Assembly: GCF_000152785.1 (NCBI RefSeq)
Contig: NZ_CH672414.1
Location: forward strand, 2,793,350 to 2,857,349
From: Yoonia vestfoldensis SKA53
GTDB lineage: Bacteria > Pseudomonadota > Alphaproteobacteria > Rhodobacterales > Rhodobacteraceae
DNA length: 64,000 nucleotides
Direction of reading: 5' to 3'
Position numbers and translations under genes: made by a program. Position 1 is the stretch's first letter. Each line of letters begins with the position of its first letter. The notes beneath the pieces were generated by a model that searched no databases, was not told the DNA's origin, and was given only the letters and a program-made list of their open reading frames with translations. Positions 34,073 to 42,991 of the stretch are shown one piece after another.

Positions 34073-35982
34073 TGTGTCGCCTCTGCCGCGTCGTCCCCTG
34101 CACCGTCTTGGGCGGTTTCGGCGTCGGTTTCAAGCGCCTCGGGCAGGGTTTCGTCGGTGACGGCGTCTGCGTCCTCAGGCACGATCAGGCTAAACTCGAT
34201 CCGGCGGTTCGCCTCGCGGCCTGCTTCGGTGGCATTATCGGCAATCGGATCGGCGATGCCGTAGCCCACGGCCTCGAATGTGGACACTGGCACGCGGCGG
34301 GCGCGCAGGGCGGTCAGCACGGCATCGGCGCGGTCTTGCGACAGACGCAGGTTCATTGCCTCGCGGCCTTGGCTGTCGGTGTAACCGGCCACGCGGATGC
34401 GCAGGTCACCGCAAAGGCGCAAGACCTCTGCGATATCGTCGATCACCGGCTGGGCGGCGGCCGTGATGCTGGCGGACCCTGGATCAAAGGTGATCTTGCG
34501 CCCGTCAGTCATGGCAATGATCTGGGCGATGCATTGGTCTGGCGTCGGCAGGGCGGCGATCGGGTCCAGCGCCTCGACATAGCCGATGTCCAGGTCGAAA
34601 TCGGCCGATTGTCCCAGCTTGTCGATCATCAGTCGCGATATTTCTGCTGTGGCGGTTTCGTTGCCCGTGTTGCCGCGAACCGTAATTGTCTGCGGCTCGA
34701 CGACGACAATGCCATTGGACAGTTCCGACAGCGCCTCGATCCCGGCAAGGACGCGGACAGACCACCCGACGGGCAAGTCGTCGACCACGCGGGTGCGCAT
34801 GGTGATATTGCGCTGCCCGAATTTGGCCGTTGCAAAATTTTCGGCCACCATATTGGTCAGGTCGTCGGGCATCCGCCCGCGCAGCTGGACATGGCCTTCG
34901 GGGCTGAGCGTGGCGGTGAATTGCGGTGGGCCAGCGGCTTGATCATCCGGCAGCTTGGGCAATTCGGCGGTCAGGGCAAAGACATCGGGCAAGCTGTTTT
35001 CAAGCTCGCCTATGGCGTTGTCAAAAATGCCCTGTTCCGTCCCGGGCAGGGCGACCAGAATCACGTCGGTGTCGGTCAGCGTTACGGTGCCGCCTCCGAC
35101 ATCATGCAGGGCGTCAATGGCCAGGGCGACCGCCTGGCCCCAATCCTGCGACGGTGCGCCAAGGGCCAGCGTGCAGGTCACGCGGCCTTCCAGCCCGGCG
35201 CTGGTGGCCGCGTCCAGGATCAGTTCGCGGGCGTCGACGGTATCGACAGCGCAGGCATCGAACCGCGCCCCGTCTGCGTCCAGAATGAACCGCGCCGTGA
35301 AGGGCGATATCACCGGCCGCGGCGCGTTGATTTCCAGCGCCAGGCGCACGCCATCGGGCCGGCTACGGGCAAGGGCGGCCTCCAATCGGCGTTTATCGGT
35401 CAGATTGTCGGCGATACCGCTGATGGTGATCCGGTCCGCGGTGACCGAAATCTTGGAACGGGGCAGCATTTCCAGCGCCACAATCGCGAAATCAACGGCG
35501 GCGCGCCATGTCGGGGGCGTTGGGTAATCGCCGGTTTCCAGCAGGTCCGCCACGCCTTGCCCGTCTGCTATTCGCGTGATGCGGCGCGCCAATGCGTCAC
35601 GGTTGGTGCTGGCAGGGATCAGGCCGATCAGCGACACACCGCTGTCATTGCGCAGGATTTCGATCTTGAATTCGGGTGGCGCGAAATCTGCGGCATCCGC
35701 GACCGACAAATTGTCGATCACACGGCTTGCATCGACGACCCCGCCAGCCGCTGATATTGCGCGAAAGCGCCCAGCCTCGGTGGGGGCGGTGCCTTCGAGA
35801 ATCACCTGCAACCCGTCGCCCAAGACGTTTGTCCACTCATGGCCGTTTTCGGCCAGTGTCTGGCGCACGGCATCGACCGACCGGTCTTCGACCGTGGCGA
35901 CCGTCAGCTGTGCGGCGGCGACCGATCCGGCGGCTGCGACACTGAAGGCGATGATCCGTATGAAAATGGCAGAAAGGCGCAT
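34069..35982 (-). CDS. OmpA family protein with repeated BON-like regions
   Basis: A 637-aa exported protein: signal peptide (about 1-24), a long central region with several BON-like or related alpha/beta repeats (such as DRITISGIADNLTDKRRLEAAL near 185-205), and a C-terminal OmpA peptidoglycan-binding domain (about 510-605, with RVAGYTDSQG and NRRIEFSL). An acidic tail of about 35 residues follows. Likely spans from the outer membrane to the wall. Coupled to the next gene by a four-base overlap. Confidence 0.9.
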   Translation of the reverse strand: MRLSAIFIRIIAFSVAAAGSVAAAQLTVATVEDRSVDAVRQTLAENGHEWTNVLGDGLQVILEGTAPTEAGRFRAISAAGGVVDASRVIDNLSVADAADFAPPEFKIEILRNDSGVSLIGLIPASTNRDALARRITRIADGQGVADLLETGDYPTPPTWRAAVDFAIVALEMLPRSKISVTADRITISGIADNLTDKRRLEAALARSRPDGVRLALEINAPRPVISPFTARFILDADGARFDACAVDTVDARELILDAATSAGLEGRVTCTLALGAPSQDWGQAVALAIDALHDVGGGTVTLTDTDVILVALPGTEQGIFDNAIGELENSLPDVFALTAELPKLPDDQAAGPPQFTATLSPEGHVQLRGRMPDDLTNMVAENFATAKFGQRNITMRTRVVDDLPVGWSVRVLAGIEALSELSNGIVVVEPQTITVRGNTGNETATAEISRLMIDKLGQSADFDLDIGYVEALDPIAALPTPDQCIAQIIAMTDGRKITFDPGSASITAAAQPVIDDIAEVLRLCGDLRIRVAGYTDSQGREAMNLRLSQDRADAVLTALRARRVPVSTFEAVGYGIADPIADNATEAGREANRRIEFSLIVPEDADAVTDETLPEALETDAETAQDGAGDDAAEATQ

Positions 35983-36038
35983 TCAATCCCGTTTCTTTTG
36001 TCCCGGTCCTGCATAGGCCCTGTGGTCGGGGTGTTCAA

Positions 36039-37004
36039 TCATACCAGAAAGGCCATGGCAAAAAACGGCAAAGGGATCAGGCCGGCATCGCGGTTTGACC
36101 GGAAAATACGCAAAAGCCCTTCGTTGTCATCTGCATCGAAGCGGTGCAACTGCCATGCCAGATGCCCGCCCATCGCCAAAGGCCCGCCCAATGCCACGAC
36201 CAGCGACAGGATCGACCTGTCCTGCGTGGCGAGCACCACCGCCGCCCCAAACAGAATCACCGTCAGCGCCAGAAACAGCCGCAACCACCAGCGCGCGGTA
36301 TCGCCAAACAGCCGCGCGGTGGATTTCACGCCGATCAGCGCGTCATCCTCGGCATCCTGATAGGCATAGACCGTGTCGTAAAACAGCGTCCACGCAATCC
36401 CTGCCAGATAGAGCACGAAAGGCGCAGGCCCGATGCTGCCGGTATGCGCGGCCCAGGCCAGCAACGCACCCCAGTTGAATGCCAGCCCCAGAAATACTTG
36501 TGGCCACCATGTGAACCGTTTGGCGAAAGGATAGACCGCCACCGGCAGCAGCGCGAGGATGCCCAGCACAATCGCTGCAGGCGGAAAGGTAATCAGGATG
36601 CCAAAGGCCACCAATGCCTGTGCGATCATCCAGATCACCGCCGCTTTCACGCTGGTCTGGCCAGAGGGAATCGGCCGCGATCTTGTGCGCGCCACCGATC
36701 CGTCGATGTCGCGGTCGGTGATATCGTTCCATGTACACCCCGCACCGCGCATCAAAAACGCTCCGATCCCGCAGCCTGCGATGATCCAGATTGCAAAGCT
36801 GTCGAAACGCCCCGTCGCTATCACCGCCAGCCCCAGCGCCCACAGGCAGGGCAGATAAAGCAGCCAAGTGCCGATCGGCCGGTCCGCGCGCGACAGCCGC
36901 AGATAGGGCCGTGTGGGCGCGGGCGCCAACCGGTCCACCCAGTTGCCACGCACGGCGTCGGCGACACGGCCCGCAGGCTCTGGCATCCGGGGATTTTGGG
37001 TCAT
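36039..37004 (-). CDS. ubiA: 4-hydroxybenzoate polyprenyltransferase
   Basis: A 321-aa integral membrane enzyme of ubiquinone synthesis that prenylates 4-hydroxybenzoate. Both Asp-rich motifs are present: N93/D94/D97/D101 in NDITDRDID and the YDTVYAYQDAEDD motif near 215-228. Start MTQNPRMPEP at 37004 is by homology; the ATG touches the rsmE start on the other strand with no base between. Confidence 0.95.
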   Translation of the reverse strand: MTQNPRMPEPAGRVADAVRGNWVDRLAPAPTRPYLRLSRADRPIGTWLLYLPCLWALGLAVIATGRFDSFAIWIIAGCGIGAFLMRGAGCTWNDITDRDIDGSVARTRSRPIPSGQTSVKAAVIWMIAQALVAFGILITFPPAAIVLGILALLPVAVYPFAKRFTWWPQVFLGLAFNWGALLAWAAHTGSIGPAPFVLYLAGIAWTLFYDTVYAYQDAEDDALIGVKSTARLFGDTARWWLRLFLALTVILFGAAVVLATQDRSILSLVVALGGPLAMGGHLAWQLHRFDADDNEGLLRIFRSNRDAGLIPLPFFAMAFLV

Positions 37005-37739
37005 ATGATCCGCTTCATGGCATCCAAGGTCCGGCTTTATGTAGATCACCCCTTGGGGGTAGGGCAATCGGTTCCACTGAACCGTGATCAGGCGCATTAC
37101 CTGTTCGGGGTCATGCGGCTGGGGGCGGGTGACGTGCTGTCATTGATCAACAGCCGTGACGGCGAATGGGACGCGGTGGTCGAAAAGGCAGGCAACAAGG
37201 GCGGCGTGCTGGCCTGTCAGGCGCAGACGCGCCCCTTGCAGACCCCACCTGATCTGTGGCTGGTCTTTGCCCCGATTCGCAAGGAACGCACCGCTTTTAT
37301 CGTGGAAAAGGCGGTGGAGCTGGGGGCGGCGCGGATTATCCCCGTGCAGACCGCGTTTACCCAAGCCGCCAATCGCATCCGGCAGGATAAGCTACAGGCC
37401 CATGCGGTCGAGGCGTCTGAACAATGCGGCGGCACCTTTGTGCCCCCTGTCGATGATCTGGCGAAACTTGACCGGCTGCTGGCGGATTGGCCCAAGGACC
37501 GGCAGTTGATGTTTTGTGATGAAGCAGCCATCGGCGCGCCGGTGCGCCTGCCCGCAATTCCCGGCCCTTGGGCCATCCTGATCGGCCCCGAAGGCGGGTT
37601 TTCCCCCGCCGAGCGCGACAAGTTGCGCGCCTTGCCCTTTGCCCATGCCGTCAGCCTTGGCCCCCGCATCCTGCGGGCCGATACCGCGGCGGTGGCGGCG
37701 CTGACATTGTGGCAGCAAGCGCTGGGCGATTGGGGATGA
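37005..37739 (+). CDS. rsmE: 16S rRNA (uracil(1498)-N3)-methyltransferase
   Basis: A 244-aa SPOUT-fold methyltransferase. The N-terminal PUA-like part (VRLYVDHPL...) is followed by the SAM-binding knot with LIGPEGGFSPAE and LGPRILRADTAAVAAL. The start is uncertain: ATG at 37005 abuts the ubiA start, while 37017 (MASKVRLYV) matches more homologues. It overlaps the next gene by four bases (ATGA). Confidence 0.94.
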   Translation: MIRFMASKVRLYVDHPLGVGQSVPLNRDQAHYLFGVMRLGAGDVLSLINSRDGEWDAVVEKAGNKGGVLACQAQTRPLQTPPDLWLVFAPIRKERTAFIVEKAVELGAARIIPVQTAFTQAANRIRQDKLQAHAVEASEQCGGTFVPPVDDLAKLDRLLADWPKDRQLMFCDEAAIGAPVRLPAIPGPWAILIGPEGGFSPAERDKLRALPFAHAVSLGPRILRADTAAVAALTLWQQALGDWG

Positions 37740-38575
37740 TCCGTGCGACGCTGGCCGACAGGGCCGAGGTCGCAGGATTCCTGCGCCGGCATCTGCCGAT
37801 TGCGATGTTTCCATTGGCGAACCTGCACAGGCACGGCATGGCGGGTGGCCATCCGCGCGCGATGTCGTTCTGGCTGCGCAAGGATCGCGGCGCGATCACC
37901 GATATCGCCGCGATCAGCGATGGTGGTTCCCTGTTTCCCGTCTGCCCGACCCACCCTTGGGCCGACCTGCGCGCTGCCATGCAGGGCAGCGCGGTTTGCG
38001 CGATTCTGGGCGATGCCGCACAAGTGACCGGCCTGCGCGCCGCACTGGGTCTGGAACAGGCGGCAGGCTATGCAACGACAGAGCCGCATTACGACCTGCC
38101 CCTGACCGATCTGGTCATGCCTGATACCGACGGTTTTACCCTGCGCCCACTGGTCGATGCGCCGCGCGATCTGGTGATCGGCTGGCGGCGTGCCTATCTG
38201 TCAGAGACGATGCTGGGCCAGGAGAATGACATGGACGCAACGGCGATCAAGGATATCGACAGCTATCTTGCGGTGGACAGCCACAGGGTGCTGTTTGATG
38301 GCGATACGCCTGTGGCGATGACAGGGTTTAACGCGGTCCTGCCCGATGCGGTGCAGATTGGCGGGGTCTTTACGCCGCCCGGTTTGCGGTCGCGCGGTCT
38401 GGCGCGGCGGGCGGTGGCGCTGCATCTGGCGCAGGCGCGCGCTGTGGGTGTCAGCCGAGCAATCCTGTTCGCGGCCTCTGTCGCTGCCAGCACAGCGTAT
38501 CAGGCGATCGGGTTCCGCCGGATCGGGGCCTTCGCCATCGTGCTGCACGCAGAACCGCAGGTGGTACATGGCTGA
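37736..38575 (+). CDS. GNAT family N-acetyltransferase
   Basis: A 279-aa protein with a two-part layout: an N-terminal region (1-115) of the DUF4081/GNAT-like type and a C-terminal GNAT domain with the acetyl-CoA site PPGLRSRGLARRAV (about 210-223) and SVAASTAYQAIGF. Substrate unknown. Coupled to rsmE (ATGA overlap) and to the next gene. Confidence 0.88.
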   Translation: MIRATLADRAEVAGFLRRHLPIAMFPLANLHRHGMAGGHPRAMSFWLRKDRGAITDIAAISDGGSLFPVCPTHPWADLRAAMQGSAVCAILGDAAQVTGLRAALGLEQAAGYATTEPHYDLPLTDLVMPDTDGFTLRPLVDAPRDLVIGWRRAYLSETMLGQENDMDATAIKDIDSYLAVDSHRVLFDGDTPVAMTGFNAVLPDAVQIGGVFTPPGLRSRGLARRAVALHLAQARAVGVSRAILFAASVAASTAYQAIGFRRIGAFAIVLHAEPQVVHG

Positions 38576-39086
38576 CTTTTTCCGCCCCGAAGCGCGCGCC
38601 TTTTTCTGGCGCTGGCGCGAGGTGCTGGCTGCCGCCGGATTGGCCTTGTTCGGCCTGTGGTGGGGGCTGAATGCGGCAGGTGTCACGGTCTGGCTGGGCT
38701 ATCTGGTGGGGGTCATCGGGCTGGGCTGGGGCTTTGCCGCTGTGCAGCGCGCGCGCTTTGCGCAGGATGGTGAAGGGCCGGGTGTGGTGCAGCTGCGCGA
38801 ACGCAGGCTGGCCTATTTCGGCCCGCTTGATGGGGGTATCCTTGATCTGGACGATTTGACCGAGGTCGCACTTGACCCTCGCAGCTATCCCGACCCCAGC
38901 TGGATATTGACCGGTATCGGTGGCCAGCGGATCGCCATTCCGATCAACGCCGCTGGCGCGGATACGCTGTTCGATGTCTTTGCGGCGCTGCCCGGGATCA
39001 AGACAGGCAAGGTGCTGGATGTGCTTTCGCGCACACCGGATGCGCTTGTTGTGATCTGGTCGCGTGCGCGTCCTCTCTTGCATTGA
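38568..39086 (+). CDS. Hypothetical membrane protein
   Basis: A 172-aa protein with two adjacent membrane helices (about 20-37 and 39-58) and a soluble C-terminal domain (LRERRLAYFGPLDGGILDLDDL on) resembling the PH-like folds of small bacterial membrane proteins. No named family recognised. Its ATG lies inside the preceding gene's last three codons. Confidence 0.8.
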   Translation: MADFFRPEARAFFWRWREVLAAAGLALFGLWWGLNAAGVTVWLGYLVGVIGLGWGFAAVQRARFAQDGEGPGVVQLRERRLAYFGPLDGGILDLDDLTEVALDPRSYPDPSWILTGIGGQRIAIPINAAGADTLFDVFAALPGIKTGKVLDVLSRTPDALVVIWSRARPLLH

Positions 39087-39144
39087 CGGATGCGCTGGTG
39101 CAGGTCACGGATATGACCATTGATCTTTGAACGGAGCCTTCCCG

Positions 39145-40515
39145 ATGTCCATCCCACAAACCGGCGGCGGCCCGATCGAACATCACGACCAATTGGCTGA
39201 ATTGCTGGCCAAGGGCTGCAAACCCAAAGACGAATGGCGCATCGGCACCGAGCATGAAAAATTCGGGTATTGCGCCGATACGCTGCAACCCTTGCCCTAT
39301 GACGGCGCGCGGTCGATCAAGGCGGTGCTGGAGGCATTGCATAGCCGGTTCGCCTGGGACCGTGTGGAAGAGGACGGCAAGATCATCGGCCTGACCAAGG
39401 ACGGGGCCAATGTCAGCCTTGAGCCGGGCGGCGCGCTGGAATTGTCGGGCGCACCGCTCGAGACCATCCACCAGACCTGCGACGAGGTGAACAGCCATCT
39501 GGCCGAGGTCAAGGCCGTGTCCGACGAGATCGGCGTGAAATTCATCGGTCTGGGCGCCGCCCCCGTCTGGACCCATGACGAAATGCCGCTGATGCCCAAG
39601 GGGCGCTATCAGCTGATGGACCGTTACATGCAATCGGTCGGCACCATGGGCACGGCGATGATGCGCCGGACCTGCACGGTGCAGGTGAACCTCGATTTCG
39701 GGTCGGAATCGGACATGGTGCAGAAAATGCGCGTCGGCGTGGCCTTGCAGCCTGTGGCAACCGCGCTTTTTGCCAATTCGCCGTTCTTTGAAGGCAAGCC
39801 CAACGGCCATAAATCATGGCGCGCCCGTATCTGGCGCGATCTGGATGCGGCGCGCACCGGTATGGTGCCATTCATCTTTGACGAAGGTTTCGGCTTTGAG
39901 GCCTGGGTGCAATGGGTTCTCGATGTGCCGATGTATTTCGTCTATCGCGACGGTAAATATATCGACGCTTTGGGCATGTCGTTCCGCGATTTCCTGCGCG
40001 GTGAATTGCCTGCATTGCCCGGTGAAAAGCCCCGCATGTCCGATTGGGCCGACCATCTGACCACCGTTTTCCCCGAAGCCCGCATGAAGCAATATATCGA
40101 AATGCGCGGTGCGGATGGCGGCCCGTGGCGCAGGCTGTGTGCGTTGCCCGCGTTCTGGACCGGGTTGCTTTATGATCAGACTGCGCTCGATGCCGCATGG
40201 GACCTGTGCAAGAACTGGACCGCTGAACAGCGTGATGCCTTGCGCGTTGCTGCATCGGTGGACGGCTTGCAAGCGCAGGTCGAAGGGATCGACATGCATG
40301 CGCTGGCGCGCGAGGTCGTGGCGATTTCAGAGGCTGGCCTGAAAGCCCGCGCCCTGCCCGGTGCCGGTGGATTGGTTCCTGATGAGACCCATTTCCTCAA
40401 TGCGCTGAAAGAAACTGTCGAGACCGGCAAGACACCTGCGGATGATCTACTGGACCATTATCATGGCGATTGGGCCGGTGATCTGGACCGGATTTATACG
40501 CAATATAGCTATTAG
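39145..40515 (+). CDS. gshA: Glutamate-cysteine ligase, plant/alphaproteobacterial type
   Basis: A 456-aa enzyme that makes gamma-glutamylcysteine, the first step of glutathione synthesis. It is of the GCS2 type of plants and alphaproteobacteria, shown by IGTEHEKFGY (E37/E39 region), LEPGGALELSGAP and MQSVGTMGTAMMRRTCTVQVN. Start at 39145; an earlier in-frame TTG is not needed. Its product underlies the formaldehyde pathway encoded by adhI and fghA here. Confidence 0.96.
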   Translation: MSIPQTGGGPIEHHDQLAELLAKGCKPKDEWRIGTEHEKFGYCADTLQPLPYDGARSIKAVLEALHSRFAWDRVEEDGKIIGLTKDGANVSLEPGGALELSGAPLETIHQTCDEVNSHLAEVKAVSDEIGVKFIGLGAAPVWTHDEMPLMPKGRYQLMDRYMQSVGTMGTAMMRRTCTVQVNLDFGSESDMVQKMRVGVALQPVATALFANSPFFEGKPNGHKSWRARIWRDLDAARTGMVPFIFDEGFGFEAWVQWVLDVPMYFVYRDGKYIDALGMSFRDFLRGELPALPGEKPRMSDWADHLTTVFPEARMKQYIEMRGADGGPWRRLCALPAFWTGLLYDQTALDAAWDLCKNWTAEQRDALRVAASVDGLQAQVEGIDMHALAREVVAISEAGLKARALPGAGGLVPDETHFLNALKETVETGKTPADDLLDHYHGDWAGDLDRIYTQYSY

Positions 40516-40537
40516 GGCTGCGCGCTGCGCGCTTGCT

Positions 40538-40573
40538 GCCTCCGGCGGGGATATTTCGGCTCGGACGATGGGG
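40538..40573 (+). repeat. Dispersed intergenic repeat, long copy
   Basis: Begins GCCTCCGGCGGGGATATTT and continues GGCTCGGACGATGGGG, which matches the minus-strand copy at 11371-11407 almost base for base over 36 positions. It fills the 58-bp gap between convergent gshA and plsY, so probably part of their termination region. Confidence 0.7.
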
Positions 40574-41179
40574 TTATTTCGCCCCGATCTTGCCTTCTGT
40601 TCCCGCGCGCAGCCGCGCGATATTGCCCCAGTGGCGGGCATAGATCAGCAGGCCAAGGCAGGCGGCCAGACCGGTGGCCGCGCCATAGCCCGCAAAGGCC
40701 ATCACCACTGGAATCCAGCCAGCCGCGACCAGTGCCGCCAGTGACGAATAGCGCGTGATCACCGCCACAGCGAGCCAGATGCCGCAGGCCGCAAGGCCCA
40801 TCGGCCAGGCCAGTGCCAGCAAGATCCCAAGATAGGTCGCCACCCCCTTGCCGCCCTTGAAGCCCAGCCAGACCGGAAAGCAATGGCCGATAAAGGCCAT
40901 GAGCGCCGCCATTTGCACCGCATCTTCGGGTGCTGCGGCGCGCGCGGCCAGCACAGCGATAGCGCCTTTGCCTGCATCGAAGATCAAGGTCAGTGCGGCG
41001 GCTTTCTTGTTGCCGGTGCGCAGCACGTTTGTCGCCCCGATATTGCCCGACCCGATGTTGCGCAGATTGCCCAAGCCCATCAGTCGCGCCATGATCACCC
41101 CGCCGGGGATCGACCCCAGCAGATAGCCTGTGGCACCCCAGAGTGCCAGCATGGCAAGGCTGCTTTCGATGATGGGCAT
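40574..41179 (-). CDS. plsY: Glycerol-3-phosphate acyltransferase PlsY
   Basis: A 201-aa inner-membrane enzyme that acylates glycerol 3-phosphate using acyl-phosphate. The motifs GSIPGGVIMARLMGL (about 22-36), SGNIGATNVLRTG and GHCFPVWLGFKGGKGVAT are complete. Start MPIIESSLAM at 41179 overlaps the preceding stop by one base. Last gene of the pyrB-to-plsY group. Confidence 0.96.
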   Translation of the reverse strand: MPIIESSLAMLALWGATGYLLGSIPGGVIMARLMGLGNLRNIGSGNIGATNVLRTGNKKAAALTLIFDAGKGAIAVLAARAAAPEDAVQMAALMAFIGHCFPVWLGFKGGKGVATYLGILLALAWPMGLAACGIWLAVAVITRYSSLAALVAAGWIPVVMAFAGYGAATGLAACLGLLIYARHWGNIARLRAGTEGKIGAK

Positions 41180-42462
41180 TATGCATTCTCCCAAATGCGG
41201 GTGCCGTCCACCCATGTGCCGATCACGCGGCCTTGCAGGCGCGCGCCGTCAAAGGGGGTGTTTTTCGACTTGGATTGCAATGTCGTGCGGTCCAGCTGGA
41301 ACGGTGCGTCCGGATCGAACAGCACCAGATCGGCGGGCGCACCGGCCAGCATGCGGCCCGCGGCCAGCCCCAAAATGCGCGCGGGGTTCAGCGCCAATGC
41401 ACGGAACAGGCGCGGCAGGTCGATCTGGCCTGCATGGTACAGTCGCATCGCGGCTGGCAGCAGGGTTTCAAGGCCGACGGCCCCGCTGGCGGCCTCTTCA
41501 AATGGGAGGCGTTTGCTTTCCTCGTCCTGCGGCGTGTGCATCGAACAGATCACGTCGATCAGCCCTTCGGCCACGGCCTGCACCACGGCGGCGCGGTCGT
41601 CTTCGGACCGCAAGGGCGGCGTCAGTTTGAAAAACGTCCGGTAATCCGCGATATCCATATCGTTCAGCGTCAGATGGTGGATGCTGACACCCGCCGTGAT
41701 CCGCAGCCCGTTGCGTTTGGCGCGTTCCAGCGCGGGCAGGGCGCGGGCGGTGGTGATCTGGTCGATGTGATAACGCGCACCGGTCATTTCCAGCAGGCTG
41801 ATATCACGGTCCAGCGCCATGCGTTCGGCCATCGCCGACACGCCCGGCAGGCCGCGCAAGGACGCGAATTTGCCGGTCGTGACCACGGCCCCTTCGGACA
41901 GGCCGGGGTCTTGGGTATGCCCGATCACCAAAGCATCCAGCGAACGCGCATAGCTGAGCGCGCGGGCCAGCACCTTGGTCTTTGTGACCACATGGTCGCA
42001 ATCGGTAAAGGCTACCGCACCGGCATCGGACAACAGCCCGATTTCGGTCATTTCCTGACCGTCACGCCCCTTGGTCAGCGCCGCCATCGGCAAAACATGC
42101 ACGGGTGCGTCCAGCTGCGCGCGGCGCGCGACGAATTCGAGTTTTTCGGGGGTATCTATGGCGGGGTCGGTGTCGGGGCGGGTCACCATCGTCGTGACAC
42201 CTCCCGCCGCCGCGGCACGGCCCGCAGAGCGAAAGGATTCCTTGTGCCGCTCACCTGGTTCAGAGACTTTGACGCCAATGTCGATGATCCCCGGCGCCAG
42301 ACACATGCCGCCGCAATCCACGATCTTTGCCCCGACAGGCGGCGTGGCGTCGATGCCCGTCACGTCATGGATCAGCCCGTCCACGACCAGCACACAGCCC
42401 GGCGCATCGGTCAGCGCGACGGGGTCGATGATGCGGGCATTGGCGAAAAAGGTTGCGGTCAT
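41179..42462 (-). CDS. Dihydroorotase-like protein lacking metal ligands (PyrX type)
   Basis: A 427-aa amidohydrolase-fold protein, next to pyrB as dihydroorotases often are. The metal sites are degraded: the HxH after PGIID reads GVK (G63, K65), the YHxxH pair reads YHIDQ (Q235), and the TDHAPH motif reads SMHTPQ (M308, Q312). Only H182, H232 and H309 remain. In Pseudomonas an inactive homologue of this kind (PyrC'/PyrX) is needed to assemble aspartate carbamoyltransferase; the same structural role is inferred here. A true dihydroorotase should be elsewhere in the genome. Confidence 0.88.
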   Translation of the reverse strand: MTATFFANARIIDPVALTDAPGCVLVVDGLIHDVTGIDATPPVGAKIVDCGGMCLAPGIIDIGVKVSEPGERHKESFRSAGRAAAAGGVTTMVTRPDTDPAIDTPEKLEFVARRAQLDAPVHVLPMAALTKGRDGQEMTEIGLLSDAGAVAFTDCDHVVTKTKVLARALSYARSLDALVIGHTQDPGLSEGAVVTTGKFASLRGLPGVSAMAERMALDRDISLLEMTGARYHIDQITTARALPALERAKRNGLRITAGVSIHHLTLNDMDIADYRTFFKLTPPLRSEDDRAAVVQAVAEGLIDVICSMHTPQDEESKRLPFEEAASGAVGLETLLPAAMRLYHAGQIDLPRLFRALALNPARILGLAAGRMLAGAPADLVLFDPDAPFQLDRTTLQSKSKNTPFDGARLQGRVIGTWVDGTRIWENA

Positions 42463-42484
42463 GGGTTGGTTTCCTTGCAAAGCG

Positions 42485-42988
42485 TCATCCACCGACCCAG
42501 ACCACCAGCCCGACCAGCGCAAACATGATCAGCAGGGCGGCGGTGGCGACCATCCCGCTCATCCGTGCGTCTGATTTGCGGGGTTTGGCGGGCGGGCCGG
42601 TCAGTTCACCTGCCCCGGAGGCCGAGGTCAGCTTTTCAGATGGTGTCATCGTCGGTGTTTCGCGCAGGATTGTGACCAGCGTGCTGCTTGCAGGCAGGGT
42701 GATCTGCTGCGCCTGTCCGCCAAAGGCGCGCGACATCACCAGCAGGACCGTGCCCTGCACATCGCGCAAGATGGCATCCTGTGCGGGTGTCAATGGCAGG
42801 TCATAGCCTTGCCGGATCAGGTCGGGCAGCGGCACGGTGGCGCGCTGGTCCGGTGTGATCAAGTCGACGAAATCCATGTTCAGCGCGACCGGCCCGATGA
42901 TCGTTGCAACGCGCACGCCATCGGGTGCGGGGCCATTATAGGCAATCACATAAAGTGCGCCGTGGTCATTGGCGGGGATATCCAGCAT
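42485..42988 (-). CDS. Hypothetical protein between pyrB and pyrX
   Basis: A 167-aa protein with a soluble N-terminal part (1-110) of beta-rich appearance, a Pro/Ser/Gly linker (112-140) and a C-terminal membrane helix (about 145-165). No family recognised, although a gene at this position is common in roseobacters. It lies 3 bases after pyrB and 22 before the dihydroorotase-like gene. Perhaps a membrane-tethered accessory protein; inference only. Confidence 0.78.
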   Translation of the reverse strand: MLDIPANDHGALYVIAYNGPAPDGVRVATIIGPVALNMDFVDLITPDQRATVPLPDLIRQGYDLPLTPAQDAILRDVQGTVLLVMSRAFGGQAQQITLPASSTLVTILRETPTMTPSEKLTSASGAGELTGPPAKPRKSDARMSGMVATAALLIMFALVGLVVWVGG

Positions 42989-42991
42989 CGC

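Noticed and set aside
34108-35754. 548-codon plus-strand frame over the OmpA gene
   Set aside because: Antisense to an OmpA protein with signal peptide and domain; judged a shadow.
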